From contig NC_072795.1 of the NCBI RefSeq assembly GCF_028583425.1, forward strand, positions 5,541,001-5,605,000: a stretch of DNA of 64,000 nt. The letters run 5' to 3'. Positions 11,601 to 22,308 of the stretch are shown here, in pieces. The stretch's first letter is position 1; each line of letters begins with the position of its first letter. The stretch is from Eublepharis macularius. Its lineage: Eukaryota; Chordata; Lepidosauria; Squamata; Eublepharidae. Position numbers and translations under genes: made by a program. Under the pieces are notes generated by a model. That model was not told the DNA's origin and did not search any database. It saw only the letters and a program-made list of their open reading frames with translations.

Positions 11601-14600
11601 GCTTATGCTACAATAAAATTGGTTAGTCTTAAAGGTGCTACTGGACTCTTTTTGATTTCTCTTGTTTGAGGCTCCCGTCTAGAGGAGCACTGCCAGACCC
11701 GCAAAGTATCTTCTCTGTTCGCTTCAATGGCAACAGTAACTTTGCATCTGTGGCAGGCGGTGCCGACCCTTGAGAGTGGGATGAAATTGTTTATATGTGC
11801 CAGAAGTTCACCTGGGTGTTAACAGCATCTGTGCAGAAGGAGCCGCTGGACTGTGCTGAAACAATAGAAGAGACCTGCCAACATGGACTGGAGCAGACAA
11901 TAGATAAATATTTATTTACTTACTTTTTTGCTTCATTTATACATCACCTTTCTCTCCAAGCGGCTGACATCATTCTCCTTGCCTCCAATTATCCTCACAA
12001 CAACCACCCTGTGAGGTAGGCCAGGCTGAGAGTCTGCTGGCCCAAGATTACCCAATAAGATTCCACGGCAGAGTGGGGATTCGAACCTGGGTCTCCCACG
12101 TCCTAGGCTAATCACTACACATACTGGTTCTGCATATATACTGTATACTGAAGTTATTTATTTCTATTTAATTCATGAATTTGGGGCTAGTCTTCGTATA
12201 GATGATACGTTTATGGCCACCCTGCACCACTTCAGACTGCAAGTGGGGACTACCATTATTTATTTTAATTTTATTTCATTGGATTTCTATTCTGCCCTCC
12301 CCACAAGCGGGCACAGGGCAAATTACATCATTATGAGAATGCAAAACAAGAGTTTAGAGAACCAGGCTAGCCCAATTCCCCCAGGCAAGTTTCATTTTCT
12401 GTGGAAAGAGATTTTTGTATGGAGGAACATTCAGTCATGCAACCCCTCGGCTCCTGTGTGAAATGGCACCGGGTAAAGGAGGATTTCTCAGGAAACACGG
12501 CCAGGCCTTAAGCACTAACAATCTCTGTTTGTGTGCCAACTGATGCGTGGGAATTGCAGGCTTCTGATGGGAAAGTCAGCCTAGTTGCTCGCCTGTAAAA
12601 GAGGTGAAGAACATCCCACCGATAGCGAAGATCAAAGGCACAAGAGCACTTTGAGTATTTTAGCAGGGCCACACCCATGACTGTCCTTCAAGATAATCCT
12701 TTGGGATAATTCCTTAAGAACAGGGAGGTATGCTAAGCACCTACAGCGTCAACAACCTTATAAGCATCTCTCTAAATTAGGTCAAATTAGGCCGACCACC
12801 AGAAAACTGCCTGTCACCCACCATTTGTTGTTGCTTGAGGAAATTCTCAATGTCCTGGTGGACTCTGATCTCCTCGTCAGTTTGACTTCTCAGCTTCTGC
12901 AGTGGGGAGAAAGAGAGTCAAGTCTGCTGTGCACAGGGGTATCTGCAGCCGAACTCACGGGATGCCGCCACTGGAGAGCCGGCTGCCCCCAGCAAGCCCT
13001 TTGTGCAGTGTTTGTGCTCTAGGCCATTTTGCAGGGAGAGTCTAGGGTTCAGGGTGCCACATTTGCACACACATTTTATTTTTTTAAAAAGCCACTCCTA
13101 CGCTGTGTCTCTGCATTCATCTCCATGAGCCCCTGCCCCATAGGGCTGTCCTTGCAGCAGTCGGAGGATGGGCAAAGAGGTCACCCTGTCTCACGGTAAG
13201 TGCATGGCAGGTAGAGCAGCATGGAATAAAAGGAAGTGGAGGGAGGACATCCAGTAAGATCCCACCAGGGAGCTCTCCGCCCTGCAAAAATTATGCAAGA
13301 CGTACATACGTAAGACTCGAACAATCAAGCCCGGGTGTCCAAATTTTTTGGTCTGAAAGCCACGCTTTGGGGCGCGCTTCATTTTGCGGACTCAGTTACA
13401 TGCTGGGGCTTTCGGCTTCTCGGTTTGTGATGGGCAAGGAACCTACCTCTTGTCTACAAAAGAGGGATGAGAACGGAGCCTCTCACATCAGGGGAAGGAG
13501 AGTCCTGCCATTAGCAGAATGGATCTGTGGGATCCAGTCCCAAGCCTGTCTGCGCCGCTGCAGTGTGTAAACCTGCCATCGTCTGCAGCCCACGTTCCCT
13601 GTCTGTCATTCTCGTCTGTCCAAGCCTGGGCCAACCTGCTTACCTCCTCTTCATTCTGTAGCTCGTTGTCGGCTTCGGCACACTTCTTCTGCGTCTGAGC
13701 CACCTGCAGCTCTGCATCCTTCTTGACGTACCGGTTCTCCATGTCAGTCTTTGCCTTCATCTCTTGAAGCTGGTCCTTGAGGTATGCAATCATCTCGTTC
13801 CGGTTCTGTGGAGTAAGAAAGAAGCAATACCTCACGGCCTATCGGCGCATCCTCCGTGCATGAACTGGCTTCCAGTATGCCTGGCCCAGCTACAAGTGGG
13901 TTTGCACCTCCATACCAATTCTTCAACTCAGCGGCTGCATTCTGGGCAGGAGTGTGCAATTAACTGAGAGTGCAAGCTTCCATTCTATTCCTCCTGTCCA
14001 GACAAATCCTATTGAATAAGTTGCACCAGCAGTTCAACTGAATCTACAGTATTGTGTGAACATTACTATGGAATCTATGGAGCATTACTAAATTGTGTTA
14101 AAGGTAAATTTTAGATGACTAAGAAGCTACCTTTAAGAAGCAAGTGCATGACATGCTATTTCAGAGTACATACTCCTTTTCGGCCACTGTGCATGGAGGA
14201 GGGGGTGAGGGGGTCAGGCAGTGAAGCATACAGAAATACCACTAATTCCATCTGTGAAATGCTGCACAGGACTGGCTAGCATAGGAACTCAGCTGTTAGT
14301 TTAGAAAACGAACATGTGCAAAGACCACTTCATAGCCTGGACAGCACCCTAACCGGAACTTAAGTTCAGGGCGCCAAACCACTTGCAAGAGCTTATTAAG
14401 ATCTCCAAAGCAGGGATTGTGTACTTGGTTCGGATCGGGGCCATTGCACTGATTTAAATTTTTAAAAACCCTGCTCCCTGATATACACACATTTTCCCAG
14501 TCTCAGTCAATGTACTTTACAAAAGAAAACATTGATATACCTAATGGTACCTGCATACTTTCCCTCACCCTTGGAGCAAATGACAGGGAAGGACTGAGCT

Positions 14601-17600
14601 TGGGGAAATAACAGGGAGGGAGGATTAAACCCTTGTTCCTAATCCAAACCATACATCTACCCTCCATAAACAAACCAGAGTCTAGTAGCACCTTAAAGAT
14701 AGACAAAACTCTATTCCAGAACGGAGCCCACTGAACTCCATAACAAAAGAAGCTTATGCTGGGAAAAAAATTGTTAGGTGCCACAGGACATTGGCTTATT
14801 TTGCAGCCAGAGATTGACATGGCTATTCCTCTAGAATCACACCTCCAGGGTTGCTTTTAACTTTGGATTCCTGGAATGGTTGTTTGTAATGAAATGTAAA
14901 GTCACATTGCATGTTATTTGTTGGCTATTTATGGGAACAACCAAAAATAAAGCTGTGTCACGGGAAAAGGAGGTCCTGCTTGCAGTTCTTCTTTGTTTGG
15001 CTATCATATAGCTTTTGATGCTCCTCCTGGGGTTTGTGGGGTCTTCTTTTAAAAAAAATCGGAATGCAATCAAGGTGGTTTAGGGCAGTTACTGTTTCTG
15101 GCTCACCTGGAGTTCGAACTCCTTTTCTTTCCTAACGTCACTGATCTGTTTCTGGAGCGCCTTTATCTTCTTTCTTCCTATCTCTTCCCTAGACAGAAAA
15201 AGAAAACACCTGCCACGTCTTGGGACAAAAGAAGACTTGACTGAACTTTTTTAAGACTAGCCTAAAAAAGGGAACATCTTGCAGGCTTTGAAAGAAAAGA
15301 CAGTCCTTAGCAAACTAGTACCTATTTTGTCCATGTTAAAAGTCGACCGTGAGGGTTGGGTTCTGGCGGGGGCGCGGGGGCGGAGATCTGGGTTTTCCTG
15401 ATAGATTAATTCAGGAGTTCAGAGTGAGATTTCCTAAGTTAGCCACAAATCACCTGCAGTAGAGACCAGAGAATAGAACGTACGTCTTGCAACAGGTAAG
15501 AAGGCTGGCGGGGAGTGCCCTGCTTCAAGGCGGCCAGAGAGCTCACCTAAATGGCAGTCAAAATCCGCTAACACAGAAAGGCAGTTCTGGTCCATTGCAG
15601 GCACCACCTGCCAGAAAGTCTGTTTCAGCTCTGCCAAGCGGGGCAGAATCTGTGTTAGTAATTTTCAGGATGGGTGTTTACCCACCTCCCCTCTCCCAAT
15701 AAATTAACACGGAAATTGGCACGGGGTCTATAATGAATGGGTGTATGCAGGTTGGCAAGGAGCCTTCGTCCGCCCAAGGGCTTCCCGCCTGCACTTAGCT
15801 ACGCCCCCTCCCCAAACCGAAGCTGTCTTACTGAGTCAGACCCAGGAGCTCTCTGGGGTCTCCGGTCTTTCACGTCTGCCAGAGTCTTTTTTAACTGCAC
15901 GTTCCAGGAGTTGAATCGAGGCCTTTTTGCACGCAAAGCCACAGCTCCACCCCAAGTCAGGGTGGCTTAACGCAGACTTAACCCGAGGAGGAATCTTAGA
16001 TATAAAACTAACCTGAGAATAGTGTCGTGGAGTTCTATCTTTTTTTTCTTTTCGGCATTGACAGCTCTCAGAAGTGTCTGGAAAGTTCCCAGGGTCAGTA
16101 TCTCATCCGTGGTCTCTTCAATCACATTGCTTGCATATTGCCTGCCCAGGAAGGGGTGAAGGAGTGAGAGATTCCCAGCCATTTACCAACAGCTTCCGCC
16201 TTCATCAAGCCCTTAAATCCTTAGGATCAGTAGGAAAATGTTGCCCTAGCACCACCTCTGCCTTGCGGCTTGCTCAGGACCTTTGCTGCCTCTCGAGATC
16301 CTGTTTCTAACTCTGGGCTACCCCCAGCATCGCTGTGGCCCTTCCTGGGGTGTGCCACAGGACTGCCGACTTTGTTCCACTTGAGCAAAGCATTCCGAAA
16401 GTGCCACCCTCTAAAGAGGTAAGAGTGGCCACGTCCTGCTCACGAAAATTCTCTGTGGTGGCTCCCACCTTGTGGAATGGCCTATGAGGACATCAGGAAG
16501 TCCCCCCCCCCGCCCCGCCCTGGTCAATTTCTAACATTCCACAGATTGCGCAAAACTGAAATGTTCAGGAGAGCATTCTTATCAAGGGATTAGAACTGTA
16601 GTAAATGGAATAGCTTAGGAAGTTGCTTTTATATGGAACAGGTTTGTAGTCTACCGCAATGTTCATTGAAGGTATCCCCTTGCGTTGTCCTCTACCTTTC
16701 GAACCCACTTCCTGCATTATAGACAGGTTTTGTTTCTTATTTTTATAGCTTTATTTGTCTTGAATCTCAGTGAGAAAAGTGAGCTATAAATGGAGGTAGG
16801 TACATAAATAAACAAAATAGTAACACGTGGCATGGGCCGACACCAGCCCTTTTGGTATGGTGACCCAGAAGTCCAAAGGTACTTTGTTTGGTGACACTCC
16901 CAGGAGATCGAGAAGGTGCAGGAGAAGAGGGGAGGCGCTGGGTTGCAGAGATGTGGGATGCTGGCAGATGTCAGCAAAGAGGTGGGTGGCAAGTGGCTCA
17001 GTGGAGTGCATCTCCCACAGCAAGTAGAGGGCGGTGAGGCACTGCAGGGGGCGGGACAAGATGCTGGGCTGCCGAAGGAGCGATGCCAAGACAGCGCCTA
17101 TGCTCGCACACGCCTCTTTCTCTCCTGCTCTCCCTTTTCCATGTGCTGAAGAGCTTTCACCTGCTCTCCTACTCTGAACCCTGTTCTGTCCCTGCAAGGG
17201 TCAGCTACCACCTCTTCACACCAGGGCTGGAGTGAGGCTCTCATTTGGTTCTCCCACTGCAGCCCAGAGATCCTGAAGACCATTTGCTGCTGGCCCCACG
17301 TCTGTTTATGAACAGCGGTCTCTGGAAGCACTCTGCGATGCGTGACCAACCTGTGGCAAGCTCACCTGTCAGCCTGCACCTTCTTAAGGTGGTCTGCGGA
17401 CAAAGCACTTTGCTTGGCAGCCATGCTGAAGAGGTGGTTGGCTCTCTTCAGTTCGCTGCCTGTCTCCTGCAGCTGCCGCCCAAGTTCCATGATCTTGCCA
17501 AGCTCCGTTGGGATTTTAGCTTGGCTCTCAGCTCTGGAATCCATAAGCTTGTGGTATTTTGTGCCCAGATCCTTCTGGCAATTGAGAATCTCATTGATAT

Positions 17601-20600
17601 GTTCACCATCAACCTGAAAAGGAAGAGAGTCGGCTGTGGAGGGAAGAACCGGTGAACAAGAAACCAACTCTGTTTGGACATAACCATGGTTAAGCAACCA
17701 GGAAAAGGCCCTGCACAAGAGTCTCTGGAATTGATTCAGCCTCCACCTGGTTGAACATATGACTGGCTGTTTTTGTGGGTGCTTCCCATCTTTCCTCCTT
17801 TCTCTACATCCAGATGGCAAACACTCAAGGATCTTAAGGAACTCCCATGTGAAAATGTTGATCTGTTAACAACTACTGGAAACACTTAATCTACATTCCA
17901 ATTCCAAAAAAAAGAGATGCCAACGAGTGCAGCCACTATTAGATCATTGCGTTGATTTCCCACACAAGCAAAGTGATGCTTAAAATTCTACAGCAAGGTT
18001 CTTGCCATAGATGGAATGAGAAATGCCAGATGTTCAAGCTGGATTCAGAAAAGGAAGAGAGGCACCAGAGACCACATTGCAACGGAGCATACCAGGGAAT
18101 TTCAAAAGAAAATCACCTTGTGTTTTATTGATTACAGCAAAGCTTTTGACTGTGTGGATCATGAAAAGCTATAGCTGGTGTTAAAAGAAAGGCCACAACC
18201 CCTGATTGTGTTATTGCACAGCCTGTACTCTTGACAAGAGACTACTGTTAGGGCAGAATACAGGGTAACAGAATGGTTTTCAATTGGCAAAGGTGTCAGT
18301 CAAGGATGGCGAGCTCTCCTTTGGAGGTTTTCAAGCAGAGGTTAGAGGACCATCTGACAGCAATGCTGATTCTGTGAACCTGGGCGGATCATGAGAGGGA
18401 GGGCAGATGCATATAACAAAGAGAGCTGTGGCTCTCAAAAGCTTATGCTAGAATAAAGTTGGTTAGTCTTAAAGGTGCTACTGGACTCTTTACTATTTTG
18501 CTACTACAGACTAACACGGCGAACTCCTCTGGATTAATAATAGTAATAACCATGTGCTTATATACCGCTGTTGTGGACAGATTAGTGCCACACTCAAAGT
18601 GGTGAACAAAGTCAGTTTGATTATTATCCCCACAATACAGCTGGGGAGTTGCGGCTGAGAGGAGGGGCTTCCCCAAGGTGCGCTGCTGAGCTCATGGTAG
18701 GAGTGGGAGTCAAACCAGTAGAGTGCAGGCTTGGGAGTCCAGCCACTTAAGAGGGAGGGGACGCCATCCTTGGATTGCATGAGAGCATCACAATGACATG
18801 CTTGGGCACAAGGACGGTTCCTGTCTGAAGTGGAGTCATAGGCTGCTAAAATAACCTGGGGAAGCGGTGCAAGTCAAGCAGGGCAAACTCCCAGCAGAAG
18901 AGGGCGGGGGGAGTGACTCTGCAGGAATACCGCCTCCACCTCCCATCCTCAACATTCAAAATGCTGCAATGTGCTTACGTTGAAGGCATCTCCCTTGCCC
19001 TCGTATGACACTGGCATGATGTGGCCGAGGATGGCAAGCTGGTCCACACAGTCCTCCAGCACCGCTGAAATCTGTACAGAATCCAGAGGGGGCAGTGGTG
19101 GTCCTGGTCGCTTCAGGAAATTCTCTCTAGGAGGAAGAAATCATCTGGTGTTACATAGGAAGGCGACGGAATCGGCGCATCAGTGGCCACTGGGTGGGTG
19201 CTCTGTGGAGAGGCCACAACAGTGGCAGAGCGCTCCCTTTGCCTGCAGAAATTCTCAGAATCAGTCCCCGGCATCTCCAGTTAAAAGGAGCTCAGATGGT
19301 AGCGCTGGGGAATTCCGCTCTCAGCTGGCATCCTTGGAGCAATGCTGTCGGAATAGCCAATCCTGGATTTAGGGGAGATTTGTTAAAAGATAAGGCCTGG
19401 AGAGGCCATAGTACTTGGCTAGACAGGCCAGGTTTAGATTTAATATATTCCCTTTCTACTAGTATCTGAATGTTGCAGTCCTAACATGTCAATTTCTTTT
19501 TCTGCTTTTAAAATACACAAAAGTCTTGTGGCATCTGACAATTTGATTCCAGCACAAGCGTTTGAAGACTAGGGCCCATTTACTGTGATGCAATTAGTGG
19601 ATCCTCACGCAGCAGACAGTTTTTGTAGGATAAGAAAAAAACAGACAGGAGGGTCAAGCGGCTGTAAAATGCAGGCAGCACAGGGCGAAATGCGCTCGCG
19701 TGCAGTTATATACATGACCCTTAACCTTGCTTTTTAAAAAATGCCTCCTGTATGTCTGGAGAGAGACAACGTTAGATTCCATTTTTCTTGGCTGTGTTTT
19801 TATTCTGCTGTATATTTTTTTAATTAGGATGTTTTGTATTTCTAATTTATATTACTGTGTATTACATTTTATTATTCTGTGGTTATGTTGGACACAGTTT
19901 TGGATACCATTATTGTTCAGGAGATAATTCAATATAAAACCTCACAAAAATCAAATAGGGAGCAGCAGTGCCAAGATTTGGGCGCTGGTGTGCAGTTGTG
20001 CTTTCCCTCCAAAAAGGAGGTCATTATGATCACGCTGGGAGAGTCCAGCTTTTTCAAGACCACCCAGGGAGTCCATTGGAGGCTGAACTCCATCCAGCCA
20101 TACTAGCTATTGTGCCTGTTTATTTATATCATTTTAACAGTCCTCGAATAATGGAGTTGGGGGCCTGCAGAAGCATTAGCAGCCGATCTATAAAGCTGCC
20201 TCTGGAAATGGATCAGCGAAGAGCCGTCAACGTAATGAGCAAGGAGGCATCCGGCTCCACACACACCACCGTCACCCTCTGCTCCCAATGGAAACGAAAC
20301 AGGCTTAGACTCCGGGGTGTGCTATTTTTACTATGGAAAGAGTGGAGATTTTGTCTAGCTCTCCAGCCTTTATTGAAGAATATCGAGTTGTCTAAAGCTC
20401 CAAAATATCGAGTTGTCTAAAGCAGGAAAATAAATCCATATATGGTAGATTTGACAACTCTCCCACTGGGTGAGGTATGCCCTCCTGATGAAATACCTTC
20501 ACGCTGCTACTGTTTGGGGCAATGCTGGATCAAAACAAACCACTGAAGAACTCAGCTCCCGTGTGAGCTCTGCACGTCATTTGTGACTGAAGATTATTTT

Positions 20601-22308
20601 ACAATCTCGGAAAGTTCCATTTAGCCAGAACCAGTATCAGTGGCTGGGCATCTGCCAGAGGCTCAAACACTGGAAAGGGGGCCCATTGGCTTTTCCTTGT
20701 GCATGTGCTTCTTGGAGACCACGTGAGCCAGAAGGGGAAACGACTGAAAGATCCTTCTTCTCCCCTTTCATCACGTTACTGCCACAGACAAGAAGTGGGA
20801 GTGCGGGGAGAGAACTGCGCTAGGGGAAAACACAATTATCCATTATGTCATATGCCCTTCTTCCGAGGAGCTCAGGGTGGCAAACGTGGTTTTCTCTTCT
20901 TTCACTTTATCCTCTCACCAGCCCCATGAATTTGTCCTCAGTCTTCCCTTATAACCAGGCTGGTGTTTCTGACTCTCTGTAAAACCCCGACTTTTCACTA
21001 AATATATTCTACTGCTTCATCAGTCTTTTATTTATGCATCAACTATGTTTACTACACACGCTTATTTATTATTTATTTGTAAAATTTACTAGTAACAAAG
21101 CCTGTTGTGGGGGAAAATACAACAGGCCATAGAAAACTAGTTTGGCATACCCCGTTGGGGGGTCTTGGGAGGGTGGCGCCGCTGTGCTGGGCCTCTCCGC
21201 CACTGCGGGGCCTTGGGAGGGTCGCACCACCACGCGGGGCCTCCCTGCCACCTCCGCAGCCCTTCAGAAGCCTGGCACAGGCCTGTTTGTCAGGTTCCCT
21301 TACCCTTCGGGTGGGAGAGCTGGCACTCACCTTTGGGTTGTCCTCACACACACACAAAGTGCATGCGCTCCTGGACTATGTGAGTGCATCACTTCCGGGA
21401 TGTGACATCATTGCACAGGCCACATGACAGCCCGGGGAGCATGGGAGCACTGCTGAGGTGGCATGACAGGCCCTGGAGTGCTCCTGTGCTCCACAGCGGG
21501 GTGAACCAGCCCAAAAGAGGTTTCATTCGGGCCACTGCGGAGCCCAGGAGTGCTGCTGGGGGGCGAAAAGGGCCCTGGAGCACTCCTGTGCCCTGCAGCT
21601 GCCTGATTCAGCCCAATTTGGGTGGCTTCCAACCCTGGGAGCATTGTCAGGAGAGTGGAGAGGGCCCTGGAGCACTCCTGCACTCTGCAGCGGGCCAAAC
21701 TGAGCCTGTTTCAGGCCGAAATTGGCCTACTGTGATGTACAGGAGCATGCTGTGTCATCAGGGAGCGCGCCCTGGAGGTGCGTTCCCCCAACTCCCCCCC
21801 CCCCGTCAATGGCCTGGCCTCTGAGAGGATGGAGGCCTGGTCTATTCACCTTGCAAAGCCACATCAAGTATACCTGGCCTCCGAGGTCCAGAGGCCAGGT
21901 CTACTCACCCTGTAAATTGATGGCAGGTAGACCTGGCCTCGGAGAAGACGGTTGCCATAACTACCTGCCCTGTGTAGGTGGGGAGTGCTGCGGGTAGCCC
22001 ATGCCCGGCAGCCACCCATTTTGGCCCCATTGGGGTTGATATGAAGGGTGACCCGGGCCAGGCATGCACTTAACCTACCCCACAGGGTTGTTGTGAGGAT
22101 AAACTAGCGATGGAGAGGCTGTTGCAAGGCACTTTGGTCCCCACTACCGGCCATGAGTGGGGTATATGAAGGAAATAAAAAAGAAATAAAATAAATGAAT
22201 GGCCGCTGCTGGCCAAGTCCACTTGGAATTTGCGCAGAAAAGGAGAATTTGGCGCTTTCCTGCCCGGACTCACCCAACTTGAAGCAGCCGGAAAGAGGCC
22301 GTCGCCAT
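8497..22308 (-). CDS. IQCG: IQCG / DRC9, IQ motif and coiled-coil ciliary protein (complete, 10 coding exons)
   Basis: DRC9 is a subunit of the nexin–dynein regulatory complex in motile cilia and sperm flagella; IQCG binds calmodulin. The spliced CDS (22308–22274, 19126–18979, 17613–17366, 16141–16013, 15188–15107, 13805–13644, 12896–12822, 10366–10235, 9540–9439, 8643–8497) totals 1260 nt, or 419 aa; human is 443 aa. All junctions are GT–AG and all phases agree. Residues about 24–50 ([20 protein letters not shown]) match the conserved N-terminal block. Residues about 187–370 form the coiled coil with [29 protein letters not shown] and EQVIIEDR. The IQ motif [12 protein letters not shown] is at 372–383, followed by a Lys-rich tail. 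The start ATG has a strong Kozak context (ACCATGG). The gene is divergent from RPL35A and convergent with LRCH3, as in human 3q29. The segment encoded by exon 3 differs most from human. Confidence 0.95.
9439..9540 (-). CDS. IQCG: IQCG coding exon 9
   Basis: Residues 338–371, phase 0 to 0, flanked by TGCAG and GTAAGA. Encodes [19 protein letters not shown], matching the human [19 protein letters not shown] segment of the coiled coil. Confidence 0.93.
9795..10090 (-). mobile_element. LINE 3'-tail fragment
   Basis: Reads in reverse as the tail ending GAGAAAGGCAGACTATAAAT then an A/T-rich end. The same tail is at 45506–45840 (reverse), about 40660–40735 and about 50260–50340 (forward). At 45.5–46.1 kb it is attached to an L2/CR1-like C-terminal ORF, so I call it an L2/CR1-group LINE. 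It lies in an IQCG intron. Confidence 0.6.
10235..10366 (-). CDS. IQCG: IQCG coding exon 8
   Basis: Residues 294–337, phase 0 to 0. Encodes [20 protein letters not shown] and on to LQELAKQ, aligned without gaps to human KLEERLEFWMEKYDKDTEMK. Confidence 0.94.
10842..10980. repeat. GC-rich tandem duplication (about 65-bp unit)
   Basis: The segment CCGCCTTCACCCAGCT followed by about 20 bases and GGAGCGGAGCAGGTGG occurs twice. A looser third start (GGGATCAGGTGCAGAGCAGG) lies upstream. Intronic, in IQCG. Confidence 0.6.
11408..11662. repeat. Fold-back PLE tail pair (type A)
   Basis: Begins GAGGAGTTAGCCGTGTTAGT, the reverse complement of the PLE 3' terminus, and ends with the forward tail GGTTAGTCTTAAAGGTGCTA, so two tail copies lie head to head. 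The forward half carries CTGACGA (11573–11579), hairpin GAGAAC/GTTCTC and GAAA (11597–11600). In an IQCG intron. Confidence 0.8.
11905..12130 (-). mobile_element. tRNA-derived SINE (squamate type), reverse
   Basis: On the minus strand GTGTAGTGATTAG resembles an A box and GGGTTCGAATCC-like sequence (plus GGATTCGAACC, near 12080) a B box. Then comes the body with CACAGGGTTGTTGTGAGGAT-like sequence and an A/T-rich tail at 11905–11945. Forward relatives: 53945–54180 and 22060–22195. Confidence 0.75.
12822..12896 (-). CDS. IQCG: IQCG coding exon 7
   Basis: Residues 269–293, [20 protein letters not shown] then KQQQM, phase 0 to 0. It aligns without gaps to human KLRMKTEEEARTHTEIEMFL. Donor is ATG|GTGGGT. 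Confidence 0.9.
13644..13805 (-). CDS. IQCG: IQCG coding exon 6
   Basis: Residues 215–268, phase 0 to 0. Contains [20 protein letters not shown] and [12 protein letters not shown], the best conserved IQCG block. Donor GAG|GTAAGC, acceptor CCACAG. Confidence 0.95.
14664..14830. repeat. Degraded PLE tail pair
   Basis: GAGTCTAGTAGCACCTTAAA at the left and GAAGCTTATGCTGGG plus TGTTAGGTGCCACAGGAC at the right are recognisable pieces of the tail. No hammerhead-like core survives. In an IQCG intron. Confidence 0.55.
15107..15188 (-). CDS. IQCG: IQCG coding exon 5
   Basis: Residues 187–214. The first G completes an Arg codon (AG|G), then [27 protein letters not shown]. It matches human EEKGRKQIISLQKQLINVKK. 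Donor CAG|GTGAGC. Confidence 0.92.
16013..16141 (-). CDS. IQCG: IQCG coding exon 4
   Basis: Residues 144–187 (split codons at both ends). Encodes [20 protein letters not shown] and [20 protein letters not shown], matching human QFFSDVIADTIKEL and the following block. Donor CAG|GTTAGT. Confidence 0.92.
17366..17613 (-). CDS. IQCG: IQCG coding exon 3
   Basis: Residues 62–144. Starts [20 protein letters not shown] in phase 0 and ends [12 protein letters not shown] plus AG, which joins exon 4 to give LKKVQADRQ (human LKKIQIDRQ). The interior ([20 protein letters not shown]) is only weakly like the human protein I recall, but the frame is open and both junctions fit. Confidence 0.9.
17955..18310 (+). 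mobile_element. BovB/RTE LINE reverse-transcriptase fragment
   Basis: The plus strand encodes [17 protein letters not shown], the RT motif-A block of RTE/BovB elements, preceded by a [13 protein letters not shown]-like segment and followed by [11 protein letters not shown]. The frame is broken by stops (for example TAG after the EKL block). Anti-sense inside an IQCG intron. Confidence 0.75.
18408..18535 (+). repeat. PLE 3' tail (type A, single)
   Basis: AAAGAGAGCTGTGGCTCTCA, AAAGCTTATGCTAGAATAAA, GGTTAGTCTTAAAGGTGCTA and CTACTACAGACTAACACGGC in order. The CTGANGA box is lost; GAAA has become CAAAA. Confidence 0.75.
18536..18770 (-). mobile_element. Old tRNA-derived SINE, reverse
   Basis: A B-box-like GGAGTCAAACC (near 18707) reads as GGTTTGACTCC on the minus strand. 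The body has ATTATCCCCACAATACAGCT and ends in CTTATATACCGCTGTTGT. More diverged than the 11905 copy. Confidence 0.55.
18979..19126 (-). CDS. IQCG: IQCG coding exon 2
   Basis: Residues 12–61. First base A completes a Gly codon (GG|A), then [20 protein letters not shown] and [20 protein letters not shown], matching human [23 protein letters not shown]. Donor AAC|GTAAGC. Confidence 0.92.
21089..22030 (-). mobile_element. Helitron-like element (3' end certain, 5' end not located)
   Basis: On the minus strand the element ends with hairpin GCCTGTTGT…ACAACAGGC (21100–21126), then TTTGTTA and CTAG (21089–21092), followed by T. That is the Helitron 3' layout: hairpin, short spacer, CTRR, inserted before T. 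The same structure is at 44324–44363. The body to the right is GC-rich with degenerate repeats of GGGCCCTGGAGCACTCCTGTG. I do not find a TC 5' terminus, so the right boundary is approximate. No Rep/helicase ORF: non-autonomous. Confidence 0.55.
21430..21920. repeat. Degenerate GC-rich tandem array
   Basis: GGCCCTGGAGTGCTCCTGTG, GGGCCCTGGAGCACTCCTGT and GGGCCCTGGAGCACTCCTGC recur about 95 bases apart, each followed by a C-T-G-C-A-G-C block. A second motif, CTGGCCTC(T/C)GAG with GTCTA(C/T)TCACC, repeats at about 21820–21950. Inside the Helitron-like block. Confidence 0.5.
22060..22195 (+). mobile_element. tRNA-derived SINE, 3' half
   Basis: CCCACAGGGTTGTTGTGAGG, then GGGGTATATGAAGGAAATAA and an A-rich tail, as in the SINE at 53945–54180. 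The tRNA head is missing. Confidence 0.6.
22274..22308 (-). CDS. IQCG: IQCG coding exon 1 (start codon)
   Basis: Residues 1–11, [11 protein letters not shown], plus GG of a split Gly codon. The donor is GTTGG|GTGAGT. The ATG lies in ACCATGGCG and the phase joins exon 2 exactly. This N-terminus is shorter than the human one; I chose it because no other minus-strand ATG with a matching donor fits nearby. Confidence 0.82.

Larger units (their letters stand above)
19127..22273 (-). other. IQCG: IQCG intron 1
   Basis: About 3.1 kb. Contains degraded PLE remains (about 19510–19575), a 19-bp motif repeated at about 20379–20423 (ATATCGAGTTGTCTAAAGC twice), a SINE-like relic (about 20840–20925), the Helitron-like GC-rich block (21089–about 22030) and a SINE 3' half (about 22060–22195). 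No coding signal found. Confidence 0.7.

Noticed and set aside
12060-12115. Genuine tRNA gene from A/B box resemblance (also near 51215 and 62510)
   Set aside because: Boxes belong to SINE heads followed by SINE bodies and A/T-rich tails; no cloverleaf with a 3' terminator.
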